Positions 25,156-36,368 of a DNA stretch of 64,000 nt are shown one piece after another. Position numbers and translations under genes: made by a program. Below the pieces are notes generated by a model. The model ran no database searches. It was not told the origin of the DNA and was given only the letters and a program-made list of their open reading frames with translations. Numbering within the stretch: the first letter of the stretch is position 1; every line of letters begins with the position of its first letter. This DNA comes from Myxococcales bacterium (GTDB lineage: Bacteria > Myxococcota_A > Polyangia > Haliangiales > Haliangiaceae), in NCBI GenBank assembly GCA_016716835.1, contig JADJUW010000001.1:2694001-2758000 (forward strand). Reading direction: 5' to 3'.

Positions 25156-26820
25156 ATGAAAACCTTACCGCCTCGTTGGATCTGCCTCCCAGCACTTAGC
25201 CTATTGGGACTGGGCGCGAGCTGCGGCGGGCCCGCTGCGCCCGTGCTGTTGCCGCCGTGCGGCGACCTCGAGCCCGCTCGGTCGTTGTTGCCGCCCGTGC
25301 CATCGACGTTGGTGCACACCATTGTACCCGTAGGAGAGATCGACGCTCCGATGTCGCCCGTCGGTGCGATCAATCCCGTCAAGTACGACGGCGAGTTGGC
25401 CTATACAGAGCAAGGACTTGGCCTATACGCGCACGGTCCTGCGCTGGAGCGGGTGCAACGGACAGATCTCGGCGGCAGCACTATTTTTTCGACGCGACGC
25501 TCGCTCGCATATTTCGCCATTACCTCCGACACACAGCTCGTCGACGATGAGTCGCCCGTGAGGCTCGCCGGTTTAGATACCAGCGCGGTGGGGGGCGCGA
25601 TCCGCCCGCAGGAAGCCTACGTACCGCACGGCATGTCGGCGATGAACCGTACGCTGGCGCGTATCGAAGCGCTAACGCGTCCGTTTGATTTTGGCATTGT
25701 CACCGGAGATTGCGCCGACAACGCCCAATACAACGAGTTGCGGTGGTTTACCGACATCATGGATGGAAGCCCAGTACATGTCGACTCAGGCGACGACAAT
25801 GACCCGACGCCGGGCGTTAGCAATGATCCCAAAGATCCATTCACGCCAGTTGCGTTTCCTGCGCCGTGGTACATGGTGATGGGCAATCACGATACGATGG
25901 TGCTCGGGATCATCCTGCCAGACTATTATCAGACCACCGCGGTGGGCGATTTTGCCGAATACGGCACCCGCGACTACACGCAGTTCTTTGCGCCAGTGGA
26001 GACCAATTTTACGACGCCTGCCGATCCGGACCGGCGCCTGTTGTCACGCGATGAAATCATCGATGAATTATGGACCAGCCCCAGCGCGCCAGGTCCCATT
26101 GGCCACGGCCCCGCCGACAATGCAGATACGGAATTTGGCGCTAACTATGAATTTGACGCCATCCCTGGCCTGCTGCGCGTGATCCACCTCGACACCACCG
26201 ATCGCAGTGGAGGCTCGATCGGCATGGTGACTCAAGATGCGGTCGACCATTTCTTGTTGCCAGCATTGGCGCGCGCCGAAACCGACGGCGTGCTGGTCAT
26301 GCTAGCGTCGCATCACAGCGCCGATATGATCGATACGCTGGAGGCAGAGGCTGGCGAGCCACTGCCAGGCGCGCTTTCCCCAACGCAAGTGACCGAATTA
26401 GTTGCCGCGCATCGCAACGTCATCGCGTGGTTGGTCGGCCACATCCACAACAATCGAATTCGCGCGATCGCAGGCCCCGCTCAGGCGCATCCGGGCTATT
26501 GGGAGATCGCAAGCAGCTCCTTGGTCGATTGGCCCCAACAAGCGCGCGCGCTCGAGCTGGTCGATAACGGCAACGGCACGATCTCCATCTTTGCGACCAC
26601 CATCGATTTTGACGAAATGTCGTGCGCCGAACAGCGGTTTCGCCGGCTCGCACTCATGGACTATCTCTCCGGCTGGGGCGATGAGATAAGTGTTGACCCT
26701 GCCGATCAAAACGTTGAGCTCGTCATCAACGTGCCGCCTGGCACCGCCGCCGCGGTGGCTTCGGCGGTGGGCGATGAGCAGATCGAAAGCGAAACCACGC
26801 TGCGCGGCGTTTCCGAGTAA
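25156..26820 (+). CDS. metallophosphoesterase (calcineurin-like) lipoprotein
   Basis: 554 residues from ATG 25156. The signal ends in GASC. The calcineurin-like metal motifs are in order: FGIVTGDCADN, MVMGNHD, MLASHHSAD and GHIHNN. The long insertions match the large secreted phosphoesterases of the TIGR03767 kind rather than small cytosolic ones. The expected first motif (D-x-H) is less clear; YFAITSDTQL is the likely equivalent. It is exported and lipid-anchored, with a probable phosphate-ester substrate outside the cytoplasm. Confidence 0.85.
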   Translation: MKTLPPRWICLPALSLLGLGASCGGPAAPVLLPPCGDLEPARSLLPPVPSTLVHTIVPVGEIDAPMSPVGAINPVKYDGELAYTEQGLGLYAHGPALERVQRTDLGGSTIFSTRRSLAYFAITSDTQLVDDESPVRLAGLDTSAVGGAIRPQEAYVPHGMSAMNRTLARIEALTRPFDFGIVTGDCADNAQYNELRWFTDIMDGSPVHVDSGDDNDPTPGVSNDPKDPFTPVAFPAPWYMVMGNHDTMVLGIILPDYYQTTAVGDFAEYGTRDYTQFFAPVETNFTTPADPDRRLLSRDEIIDELWTSPSAPGPIGHGPADNADTEFGANYEFDAIPGLLRVIHLDTTDRSGGSIGMVTQDAVDHFLLPALARAETDGVLVMLASHHSADMIDTLEAEAGEPLPGALSPTQVTELVAAHRNVIAWLVGHIHNNRIRAIAGPAQAHPGYWEIASSSLVDWPQQARALELVDNGNGTISIFATTIDFDEMSCAEQRFRRLALMDYLSGWGDEISVDPADQNVELVINVPPGTAAAVASAVGDEQIESETTLRGVSE

Positions 26821-26859
26821 CCAACGCCGACGGTTCGTCGCGGGGGCCGAGGCCGAGGC

Positions 26860-29256
26860 TTAGACCAGCCGTCTCGGTGAGGCGCGCCGCCGCCACAGCA
26901 GCGCCATCGCCACGAGCAACACCGGCGCGCTGGCGCTAGGCCCACCGGTCGTGCGGCAGGCACAGCCACCGCCCCCCCCGACGGTGACCTCGCCGGGCGG
27001 CGCCGTATCGTCGCATGCGTCCCCGAGGCCATCGCCGTCTTCATCGGCCTGGTCGGCATTGGCGTCGCTCGGGCAATTATCCAGCGCGTCTTCGATGCCG
27101 TCGTCGTCGCCGTCGATGAAGTCATCGTCACACGCGTTGCCGATGCCGTCGTCGTCAACGTCGGCCTGGTCGGTGTTGGCGTCCAGCGGGCAGTTGTCGT
27201 CGACATCATCGACGCCATCGTTGTCGTCGTCGTCATCGCCGGCATCGCACTGACCGTCGCTGTCGAAGTCGGCGCCGTCGAGCGCGAGGCTGAACGACCC
27301 GCCGCTGCAGTCTTCACAGCTATCGGTGTCATTGTCCGAGCACACGAACGGATTGGCGTCGTCGCTGTCGTCGCCGTCGAGCGCGCCGTCATCATCGTCG
27401 TCGGCGTCGCCGGCATCGCAGGCGCCATCGCCGTCAAAGTCGCTGCCGTCGTCGCCGAGGTTAAACGTGCCGTTGCTGCAATCTTCGCAGCCATCGCCGT
27501 CGCTGTCGGAGCACACGAGCGGGTTGCCGTCGTCGCTGTCGTCGTCATCGAGCGCGCCGTCATCATCATCGTCGCCATCGCCGTCATCGCACTGCCCGTC
27601 GCCGTCGAAGTCGGTGCCGTCGAGCGCCAGGCTAAAGGTCCCATTGCTGCAGTCCTCGCAGCCGTCGCTGTCGCTGTCGGAGCAGACCAGCGGATTGGCG
27701 TCGTCGCTGTCGTCGCCGTCGAGCGCGCCGTCATCATCATCGTCGCCGTCGCCGGCGTCGCACTGGCCATCGCCATCGAAATCGTCGCCGTCGTTGCCCA
27801 CCGCGCCGCCCGAGCCACCCACGCCGGTGTTGGTGCAGTCATCGCAGCCATCGGTGTCGACGTCGCGGCACACGTTGGGGTTGGCGTCATTGATGTCGGT
27901 CACGTTGTTGACGCCGTCGTCGTCGAGATCGCCGAGCGGCCCGTCGTTGTCGTCGGCATCGAGGTAATCAGCGAGGCCGTCGCCGTCGGTATCGGGCGCC
28001 GTGAGGTCACACGCGCCTTCTTGGATATCGGGCAGGCCATCGCCATCGCGGTCAAAGCGCGGCATCGGCCGCAGCACCATCGCCCAGTCGTTAAGCCCGT
28101 TGCCGCCGGTGACCTGAATATTAATTGGTTTGTCGGCGTTGATCGTCCATAGACTGCCGGAGGCCAGCACGATGAAGCCATCTTCGTCGATCGTCGTGAC
28201 GGTCGGCGCGCCACCGTTGCTATATGTCACCGCCGTCGCGTCTTCCACCGCAAAGATGATGGCGCCTTGAGTTTGCGAGTGAATCAGAAATGATCGGCTG
28301 GCCCGCCCAATCGCGCTGGTTAGATCGTCGCCCATGTGCTCGACCGCGTTGCCACCCTCCGTGTCGCCCGACCACACCGAGACCGATCCGCTCGAAACTA
28401 CAAGCTTCCACCGGCCGGTGCTGCGGTCGCCATTGTAGTAGACCGCGCCCCCGGCGACGTTGACGTCAGTCAGCGCCGGCACGGCAAGGCCGGTGCTTAG
28501 ATCGTAGAGGGTAAATACCGCCGCCGTTGTGTCGGGATTGAACACGGCAAACGCGCCGCGCTGCCATCCATTGGTTGCAAAGAAAAACGTCTTACCGTCG
28601 TCGTTATCGCAGTCTTCGCCCTGCGCGCCGCCGGCGTCCGGCACGGGCGGCACTTGCGTGTACCCATTGCCCGTCGTGCTCTGGATGGCGATGACCCCGG
28701 TGGAGGCCACGGTATATACGGCGCCGGAGGTGAGGCTTGGTACGGTCCACGACGAATCGGCCGTCATAACCTGTGATGTCACCAGGGTGCCCACGCTATC
28801 GCGAATCTCGACCGTCGCGGCATCGCGCGCATGCACCACAGTTGCCGGCATGCTATCGACGACGATCGGCGAAATAATAAACGCCGTCGAATAGAACTTC
28901 TTGCCGTCAAGCGCGGGGTAGAAATAGTCGCCCGTAAACGAACAGCAATCGCGCTCCATCTGGATTAGCATCGGCTCGGAGACGTCGACGCGAAAACGTC
29001 GCGCCGAGCCGCCCATGTCGATGGTCACGCGCTGCAACCGATTGACCGTGCCGCTCGTGATCAGGGTCTGCGAGGGCAGCTCCGTCACCGTGTACGTCGT
29101 GCCATCGATATAGCCGATGAGACGCAGATTCGTCGCAGCCGGCGGCGTCCTGCCGTAGTAGATCTGAGACACGGCCTCTGCATCAGGTGCGGTTGCGATG
29201 ACCGCCATCAGCGCGAGCGCGCAAACCATGACAAATCGAGTCGCTAGGTGTTTCAT
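26860..29256 (-). CDS. surface protein with thrombospondin type-3 repeats and MYXO-CTERM-like tail
   Basis: 798 residues from ATG 29256. A signal peptide covers about residues 1-29. The first ~400 residues are a beta-rich region resembling the IgGFc-binding-type N-terminal module of such proteins (VDVSEPMLIQMERDCCSFTGD...). A long Asp-rich region of calcium-binding DxDxDG type-3 repeats follows, including three nearly identical 57-residue units, each closing with CEDCS. The end GGGGGCACRTTGG, hydrophobic helix and RRR match the MYXO-CTERM sorting signal, in which the Cys is processed to attach the protein at the surface. The dense GAC codons open long false frames on the other strand. Confidence 0.9.
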   Translation of the reverse strand: MKHLATRFVMVCALALMAVIATAPDAEAVSQIYYGRTPPAATNLRLIGYIDGTTYTVTELPSQTLITSGTVNRLQRVTIDMGGSARRFRVDVSEPMLIQMERDCCSFTGDYFYPALDGKKFYSTAFIISPIVVDSMPATVVHARDAATVEIRDSVGTLVTSQVMTADSSWTVPSLTSGAVYTVASTGVIAIQSTTGNGYTQVPPVPDAGGAQGEDCDNDDGKTFFFATNGWQRGAFAVFNPDTTAAVFTLYDLSTGLAVPALTDVNVAGGAVYYNGDRSTGRWKLVVSSGSVSVWSGDTEGGNAVEHMGDDLTSAIGRASRSFLIHSQTQGAIIFAVEDATAVTYSNGGAPTVTTIDEDGFIVLASGSLWTINADKPINIQVTGGNGLNDWAMVLRPMPRFDRDGDGLPDIQEGACDLTAPDTDGDGLADYLDADDNDGPLGDLDDDGVNNVTDINDANPNVCRDVDTDGCDDCTNTGVGGSGGAVGNDGDDFDGDGQCDAGDGDDDDDGALDGDDSDDANPLVCSDSDSDGCEDCSNGTFSLALDGTDFDGDGQCDDGDGDDDDDGALDDDDSDDGNPLVCSDSDGDGCEDCSNGTFNLGDDGSDFDGDGACDAGDADDDDDGALDGDDSDDANPFVCSDNDTDSCEDCSGGSFSLALDGADFDSDGQCDAGDDDDDNDGVDDVDDNCPLDANTDQADVDDDGIGNACDDDFIDGDDDGIEDALDNCPSDANADQADEDGDGLGDACDDTAPPGEVTVGGGGGCACRTTGGPSASAPVLLVAMALLWRRRASPRRLV

Positions 29257-29375
29257 GGGCAAATTTGAACACGCGCCCACGCCGAGACCAAGGTAGCGTC
29301 GGCTCAATTCGAGCGAGACCTACATGTGCGGGCGAAGCCTATATATGTAATTGGCGACGCTTAGCCGCGACGGCG

Positions 29376-30686
29376 CTACAGAATCTGCGTTGCGAGTTCC
29401 GCCAACGCCGAGCGTTCGCCCTTGGAAAGCGTCACGTGGCCCGCAAGCATTTCTTGCTTGAAGCGCTCGGCGACCGTCGTAAGCCCATTGTTGGACGAAT
29501 CGATATAGGGATTATCGATCTGATACGGATCGCCGGTGAGAATGATCTTGGTGCCTTCGCCGGCGCGCGTGACGATGGTCTTGACCTCGTGCGGCGTCAG
29601 ATTTTGCGCCTCGTCGACGATCATGTAGACGTTGGGCAGCGAGCGGCCGCGGATATACGTTAGCGGCTCGATCTCGACAAAGCCCAGCTCCATCAATTCA
29701 GCATAGCTACGGCCATCGCGCGTGTCGTTGCGGTTGAGGCCGAGCAGAAACTCCAGATTGTCATAGATCGGCTGCATCCACGGATTGAGCTTTTCTTCGA
29801 TGTCACCAGGGAGAAAGCCAATGTCGCGTCCAAGCGGGAAGATGGGACGCGATACCAACAGCTTGGAGTACGCTTGGTCTTCGGTGACCTTTTGCAGGCC
29901 CGCGGCGAGCGCCAGCAAGGTCTTGCCGGTGCCGGCCTTACCGACTAATGTCACCAGCTTGACGTCGTCGTTGAGCAGCAAATCGAGGGCAAAGTGCTGC
30001 TCCTTGTTGCGCGGGCGAATGCCCCACACACCCTCGCGCAGCTTCTTGATCGCGTGGACCTTTTGTGAGGTCTTGTCGAATTTGCCGAGCGCCGACTTAG
30101 CGCCCGATTCGTCGCGCAGCAGCACGTATTCATTTGCGGCGAGATCTGTCGCGGCGACCGCCGCCGAGCCATCGGCAAACAAGGCATCAACCGTGGCGGC
30201 AGGCACCACGAGCTCGCGATTGCCGGGATAGAGCTCATCCATCGAGATGCTATCGGCCTCATAGTCCGCCGTCGCCAGCCCGAGCGCATCGCCGCGGATG
30301 CGCATGTTGACGTCTTTGGTGACCAGGATGGTTGGCAGCGGCGGTTTTTCGGCGGCGATATCGAGCGCGGTCTCGAGGATGCGCTGATCCATCGTGCGCG
30401 AGTCGTAGCTGGGGTTCTTGTGTTGTTCCTTGGACATCGCGACGCGCACGGTGCCGCCATGCTCGAGCGGCTGTGGCTTGGCCAGGCCGCCGCTGGCACG
30501 ATGCTTGTCGAGCATGCGTGCGATTTGCCGCGCGTTGCGCCCGAGCTCAGAGAGGTCTTTCTTGAAGGTGTCGATCTCCTCGATCACGTAGATCGGAATT
30601 ACGACGTGGTTGTCTTCGAAGGAATATAACGCCTGCGGATCGTGCAGCAAGACGTTGGTGTCGAGCACATAATTCTTGACGGCCAT
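29376..30686 (-). CDS. PhoH-like ATPase with N-terminal PIN domain
   Basis: 436 residues (ATG 30686; ATG 30695 is also possible). The PIN ribonuclease-like domain occupies about residues 1-150 (YVLDTNVLLHDP, and DQRILETAL). The PhoH P-loop ATPase follows at about 230-435 with Walker A GKAGTGKTLLA and Walker B YMIVDEAQN, plus GDPYQIDNP. This PIN-PhoH order is that of the PhoH2/YlaK type, thought to be RNA-unwinding and cutting enzymes. It is cytoplasmic. It is divergent from the lipid kinase gene, 76 bp away. Confidence 0.93.
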   Translation of the reverse strand: MAVKNYVLDTNVLLHDPQALYSFEDNHVVIPIYVIEEIDTFKKDLSELGRNARQIARMLDKHRASGGLAKPQPLEHGGTVRVAMSKEQHKNPSYDSRTMDQRILETALDIAAEKPPLPTILVTKDVNMRIRGDALGLATADYEADSISMDELYPGNRELVVPAATVDALFADGSAAVAATDLAANEYVLLRDESGAKSALGKFDKTSQKVHAIKKLREGVWGIRPRNKEQHFALDLLLNDDVKLVTLVGKAGTGKTLLALAAGLQKVTEDQAYSKLLVSRPIFPLGRDIGFLPGDIEEKLNPWMQPIYDNLEFLLGLNRNDTRDGRSYAELMELGFVEIEPLTYIRGRSLPNVYMIVDEAQNLTPHEVKTIVTRAGEGTKIILTGDPYQIDNPYIDSSNNGLTTVAERFKQEMLAGHVTLSKGERSALAELATQIL

Positions 30687-30762
30687 TGCCGGCATTGTTG
30701 CCGGAACCGATCGGGTTTTCGATTACTTGTGGCAGAAATCAACCTGGGCTATACCGGTAAAA

Positions 30763-31779
30763 ATGCCGAAGCCTGCGCTTCTTGTTGGCAATCCCACCGC
30801 GCAGACTGGACGCGCGGCGCGATGGATCAAGCGCGCGCAAGAGGAGCTTGCAGCGGTCGGCATCGCCTGCGAGTTCATGGCGACCGAGCCGGCAGGAAAA
30901 ACCGTGGCCAATGTGTCGCGGCACATTGACACACACGGCACGACACTCGTCATCGCAATGGGCGGCGACGGCACCTTTGCCGAGGTCGCCAAGGGTATTC
31001 TGAGCGCGCGGCAGCCGGACTCGGTCAAGCTCGGCCTTTTGCCCATCGGCACCGCCAACGATCAGGGCAAGTCCGTGGGGATTCGCGCCGGCGCGCGCGC
31101 GATCAAGGCGAACGTCAAGATCTTGTGCGGCAACGGCGTGGTCAGCATGGATGCGGGCCGGCTCACCGTCTTTGATGCGGCGGGCGACGTCATCCATCGC
31201 GACATGTTCTTTGATTCGTTTTCGGTCGGCCTCTCGGGTGCCACCCTGCGCGCCCGCAACCGCGACCGCGCGCTGGTGTCGCGGCTGCCCGGGCTCTCGG
31301 CGATCTATCACAGCCAGGCGGTATACGCCGGGGCGCTGCTGCGGCGCATGCTGCAAACCTATCTCATCGACACCAAATTCGATCTGGTTGCCAAGGTCGA
31401 CGATCACGTCTGGCACTACGAAGCGCTGCTCGACCTGGTCATTAAGAACACGCGCGTGTTCTCCGGGGATTGGGTGCTCGACGCCGCGACACGCTCTGAC
31501 GACGGCCTCTTCGAGATGACGCCGATCTTAGGTCGTCGCGATTTTCTAACCAAGCTGGTAACAACGTTTCGCCTAAGTCCCCTTACCGAAGATCGCCTGC
31601 GTGCGCTCGGCGTCGAGCGCGAGCCGTCACGGACGGGCCAGCGCTTCGAACTAGACGTGTACGGCAATGCCGGGCGGCGCATCAAGGCGCAGGTCGATGG
31701 CGAAGAGATTCCCGATGGAGCGCGCTACCACATCGAAAATCTGCCGCGGGCGCTGCATATCGTGGCGCCGACCTCGTAG
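30763..31779 (+). CDS. diacylglycerol/lipid kinase family protein
   Basis: 338 residues from ATG 30763 (MPKPALLVGNP). The DAGK catalytic signature GGDGTFAEVA is at about residues 66-75, preceded by LVIAM and followed by LGLLPIGTANDQGKS. The C-terminal half (GRLTVFD..., DGLFEMTPI, VDGEEIPDG) matches the YegS/DgkB-type beta-sandwich. It probably phosphorylates diacylglycerol or a related lipid. No membrane segment is seen; peripheral membrane action is usual. Confidence 0.88.
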   Translation: MPKPALLVGNPTAQTGRAARWIKRAQEELAAVGIACEFMATEPAGKTVANVSRHIDTHGTTLVIAMGGDGTFAEVAKGILSARQPDSVKLGLLPIGTANDQGKSVGIRAGARAIKANVKILCGNGVVSMDAGRLTVFDAAGDVIHRDMFFDSFSVGLSGATLRARNRDRALVSRLPGLSAIYHSQAVYAGALLRRMLQTYLIDTKFDLVAKVDDHVWHYEALLDLVIKNTRVFSGDWVLDAATRSDDGLFEMTPILGRRDFLTKLVTTFRLSPLTEDRLRALGVEREPSRTGQRFELDVYGNAGRRIKAQVDGEEIPDGARYHIENLPRALHIVAPTS

Positions 31780-31902
31780 GCCGACGCCGCGGTGTGGTTT
31801 TGTGCTCCTTTGCGCACATCGCAAACCGGCGCAAAGCTGGCACCGCGCGTAGCCGAAGGCTTGGTAATTCGGCTTACAATAATAGGGCTTGGGGGCAAGG
31901 AC

Positions 31903-34485
31903 ATGACAGCGGATGATCTTCGGCGAATCGGCCGAACTGCACTCGAACTAGGATTTCTCTCGCTCGCCAAGGTGCTGCACGTTGAGCGCCTGATCGGCGA
32001 ATCGACCACGCTCGATCCGTCGCTTTGGATCATCGCGGGTGGCATGACCGAGGCCGAGCTGCGCATCTCGATGGCCGCGTCGCAGGCGCCACACACCGAT
32101 CGCCACACCCACCTGATGTGGTTTGCCAGCGATGCCAAGGCGCCCGCGCCACGCGAGCTTTCGGTGGAAAACCCCAACGAGCGGCGCCGCACGCAGACGC
32201 GCATCAGCGGACAGATTCCGTTGACTAAAGAAGCCAAGGAACCGCCACCGGCGTTTGCCGCGACCACGCGTTACTCGTCGACCCGCGTGCTCGCAGTGGG
32301 CGGCATGGGCGTGGTGTACGAGGCCTTTGACGCCGAGCTCGATCGCCATGTTGCGATCAAGGCGCTACGGCCCGAGCTAATCGGCACCGACGTTGTTTCG
32401 GTCTTAACCGCCGAGGCCAAGACGACCTGCCATCTCGAGCATCCCAACATCGTGCCGGTGTACGACGCCGGCACCACGCCCAACGGCATACCGTTCTATG
32501 TGATGCGCCTGGCGCAACAGCCAACCCTGGCCGATGTGCTCGACACCCTGCGCGAGATCTCGCCGACGCCCTTTGCCGACCGCACCTCGGTGGGCGGCTG
32601 GTCGCTCGCGCGCCTCTTGCGCTGCTTTCTGCAAGTGTGCGAAGCCGTGCGCTTTGCCCACTCGCGCGACGTCATTCACTGCGATCTCAAGCCGAGCAAC
32701 GTCCTCGTCGGTAACTTCGGCGAGGTTTTGGTCGCGGACTGGGGCATGTCGGTGGGCGGCAGCAATCGCTCGGTGCGTGGCGGCACGTTTGGCTATATGC
32801 CGATGGAGCAATTGGTATCGGGCGCCGCCAGCGCGCAGACCGACATCTTTGCGCTCGGCGCCATCCTCTACGAGATCTTGACGTTTCGTCAGGCGTTTCC
32901 TGCCAACAGCAGCTCGATCCAGAAAAACCGCGTCAAGGGCGGCACGCCGATGCTGCAGTCGCCGCCCTCGCCACGGCAGGTGCGCCCGGAGGTCCCCGAA
33001 GATATCTCGGATGCCTGCATGAAGGCGATCGCGCTGCAGCCGCACGAGCGCTACCAAACCGTCAGCCACTTGCTCGCCGACGTCGAGGCCGCGATCGAGG
33101 GCCGCAAGGAAATGGATCGCCGCGCCCGCGACGCCGAAACCCGGCTCAAGATGGGCAAGGACCTCGTCGATCGCTACCTCGAGCTTTGCAATGCCCGCCC
33201 GTCACAGGTCGCGCAAATCGGCGAGCTCGCGCACAAGCTCAAGCCGTGGGATGGCCCCGAGGCCAAGCGCACCCTGTGGGACGCCGAAGACCGGCTTGGC
33301 GTAATGGACCTGCTCGCGGCCAAGACCCTGCAGTCGGCCGTCGCCGAGATGGAGGCCGTGCTCGACTTGGCCCCCGGCAACACCGAGGCGCGCACCGCGC
33401 TAGCGGCGGTCTATCTCAAGGAGCTCAGCAACGCCCGCGAACGCGGCGATGCCTACGCCGAGCGCTTTATTCATCTCCAGCTCGAACAGCTCTCCGACAT
33501 CGTCGACGTCGAGTCGGCATCAAGCGGCCTCTTGCTCGGCATCGTCGGCGACGTGCGCGCCAAGCTCGTCGTGTTCAAGGAACGCGATCGCCGCATGGTG
33601 CCGGTGCGCGAACAAGCCCTCACCCTACCCACCTCGCTGCAGCTCACCCCGGGTGCGTATAGCATCGTGGTCGAGGACGGCGCGCGGCGCCTGACCTACC
33701 CGATCTTTGCCTCCGGTTCAGGCCAGCAAGCGATGGAGTTGGTGATGCTCGACCACATTCATCTCGAGCCTTCGGAGGTGCTGATTCCAGGTGGCCCCGC
33801 GCTGCTCGGCGGCGCCACGCCGACCGATCGCAAATATCTGGTTGATATCCCTTCATTTGCGATCGGCCGCGTGCCGGTGACGTTTCGCGAATACCTGGAA
33901 TTTCTCACCGCCGTCGCGCGCACGACGCCAGACCAGGTTGCGGTGCTTAGCCCTCGCACCCCGATCGGCGCGAGCCTGTGGGAATGGAACGGCCACGATT
34001 TCGTGCCCGATGGCATTCGCCGCATGGTCGATCAAGTCGATCCGCTCGACCTGCCGGTGTTTGGCGTCGATATCACCTGTTGCGAGGCCTACGCGCGCTA
34101 CATGTCGAGCCGAACCGGGCTGCAGTTTCGCCTGCCCAGTGAGGAAGAATGGGAAAAAGCGGCGCGCGGGGTCGATGGCCGCAACTACCCATGGGGCAAT
34201 CACTTTGACCCTGCCTTCTGCAAGATTCGCGATTCGCGGCCGCAGCGCGCCCAACCCGAAATCAGCGGCGCCTTTGCCGCCGACACCTCGCCCTATGGCG
34301 TGCTCGACTGCGCCGGCGGCGTCGCCGACTGGGTGGTCGTGTATCGCGACGGCCAGACGCGCTACGGCACCAAGGGCGGCGCCTGGTGCGACGGCAACAC
34401 CGAGTGCTGCATCGGCCACACGCGCACGTATCACCCCGGCGAGCGCTCGGCGCGCATCGGCATGCGGCTCGCGCGCACGGTGTAG
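31903..34485 (+). CDS. Ser/Thr kinase-like protein fused to an FGE-sulfatase (formylglycine-enzyme-like) domain
   Basis: 860 residues. ATG 31903 has the ribosome-binding site ggggcaagg. A kinase fold occupies about 126-400: VGGMGVVYEAF and VAIKAL are intact, but the catalytic loop reads HCDLKPSN (the HRD Arg is Cys) and the metal loop DWG instead of DFG. A helical/TPR-like middle (about 400-600) follows. The C-terminal FGE-sulfatase domain (about 625-858) includes IPGGPALLGG, VPVTFREYLEF, FRLPSEEEWEKAARG, YPWGN, GVLDCAGGVADWV and GGAWCDG. Kinase-FGE fusions are known in Myxococcota and Planctomycetota, where the FGE part is often a binding module. No membrane helix is evident. Confidence 0.88.
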   Translation: MTADDLRRIGRTALELGFLSLAKVLHVERLIGESTTLDPSLWIIAGGMTEAELRISMAASQAPHTDRHTHLMWFASDAKAPAPRELSVENPNERRRTQTRISGQIPLTKEAKEPPPAFAATTRYSSTRVLAVGGMGVVYEAFDAELDRHVAIKALRPELIGTDVVSVLTAEAKTTCHLEHPNIVPVYDAGTTPNGIPFYVMRLAQQPTLADVLDTLREISPTPFADRTSVGGWSLARLLRCFLQVCEAVRFAHSRDVIHCDLKPSNVLVGNFGEVLVADWGMSVGGSNRSVRGGTFGYMPMEQLVSGAASAQTDIFALGAILYEILTFRQAFPANSSSIQKNRVKGGTPMLQSPPSPRQVRPEVPEDISDACMKAIALQPHERYQTVSHLLADVEAAIEGRKEMDRRARDAETRLKMGKDLVDRYLELCNARPSQVAQIGELAHKLKPWDGPEAKRTLWDAEDRLGVMDLLAAKTLQSAVAEMEAVLDLAPGNTEARTALAAVYLKELSNARERGDAYAERFIHLQLEQLSDIVDVESASSGLLLGIVGDVRAKLVVFKERDRRMVPVREQALTLPTSLQLTPGAYSIVVEDGARRLTYPIFASGSGQQAMELVMLDHIHLEPSEVLIPGGPALLGGATPTDRKYLVDIPSFAIGRVPVTFREYLEFLTAVARTTPDQVAVLSPRTPIGASLWEWNGHDFVPDGIRRMVDQVDPLDLPVFGVDITCCEAYARYMSSRTGLQFRLPSEEEWEKAARGVDGRNYPWGNHFDPAFCKIRDSRPQRAQPEISGAFAADTSPYGVLDCAGGVADWVVVYRDGQTRYGTKGGAWCDGNTECCIGHTRTYHPGERSARIGMRLARTV

Positions 34486-34562
34486 CGAATTACAACGCGA
34501 TACGGGGGCGCCGGTTGATTTCGCGGCGTCTTTGCCGCACATTCCCGGCAAGGAGACCCACC

Positions 34563-35791
<1,229 letters not shown>

Positions 35792-35795
<4 letters not shown>

Positions 35796-36292
35796 ATCGC
35801 GTCGCTGGCTACCGCGGTCACGTCTTTCCAACTGTAAATCACGTCCGATGCGACAATGAGCCAGCGGGCGGTTTCGTTGGCGCCGCTCCACTCGATTTCG
35901 TGCTCCACGCGGCCGTGAGCGTCCACGCGAAACTCATCATAACGCCAATCCATATGGCCGCCTGAGAGCTCCGCCCCTGCCATTTGGTAGCTGAAAACGT
36001 TTGGGTAGCGAAGCTCTATGAGGCCGTCGTGAAATGCGCCAAGCAGCCGCACCACAAGCGAAAGCGATCGCCGTTCGCTACGAGCGCGTTGCTCTGACTC
36101 ATCAAAAGTGGCCGACCCAAGCCAGGCATCGTGAGGGCACCGATGGTCCCTAAAATCGAAATACCAATCTGACGTCGCCAACGCGTGCGCGGAAACGGGA
36201 AATCGAGCGGCATTGGCCCGCAAGTAGGCTTGGTAACGACCAAATGCGGCCGCTACATCGTCCTCGCGCTGCGCAGCTAAGATGTAGGCCAT
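35792..36292 (-). CDS. hypothetical protein, 166 aa
   Basis: The start is set at ATG 36292; the frame is open further upstream but has no better start and would run into the channel-like gene. The sequence is hydrophilic with many aromatic residues (SDWYFDFRDHRCPHDAW, HMDWRYDEFRVD, VIYSWKDV), suggesting a compact alpha/beta protein. There is no signal peptide or membrane segment. It converges on the thiolase gene with overlapping stops (4 bases). No family is recognised. Confidence 0.6.
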
Positions 36293-36368
36293 TGCCGCAA
36301 TTTCGCACGTGTCGGCAACGCCTTCAACGCAGGCGCCGGGAATTGGCGATTGCGCTCGCGAAGCGGCG

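Noticed and set aside
26706..27890. 394-codon Thr/Ala/Met-rich frame on the minus strand
   Set aside because: It is another frame of the Asp-rich type-3-repeat gene; the repeated GAC codons create long open frames in every phase.
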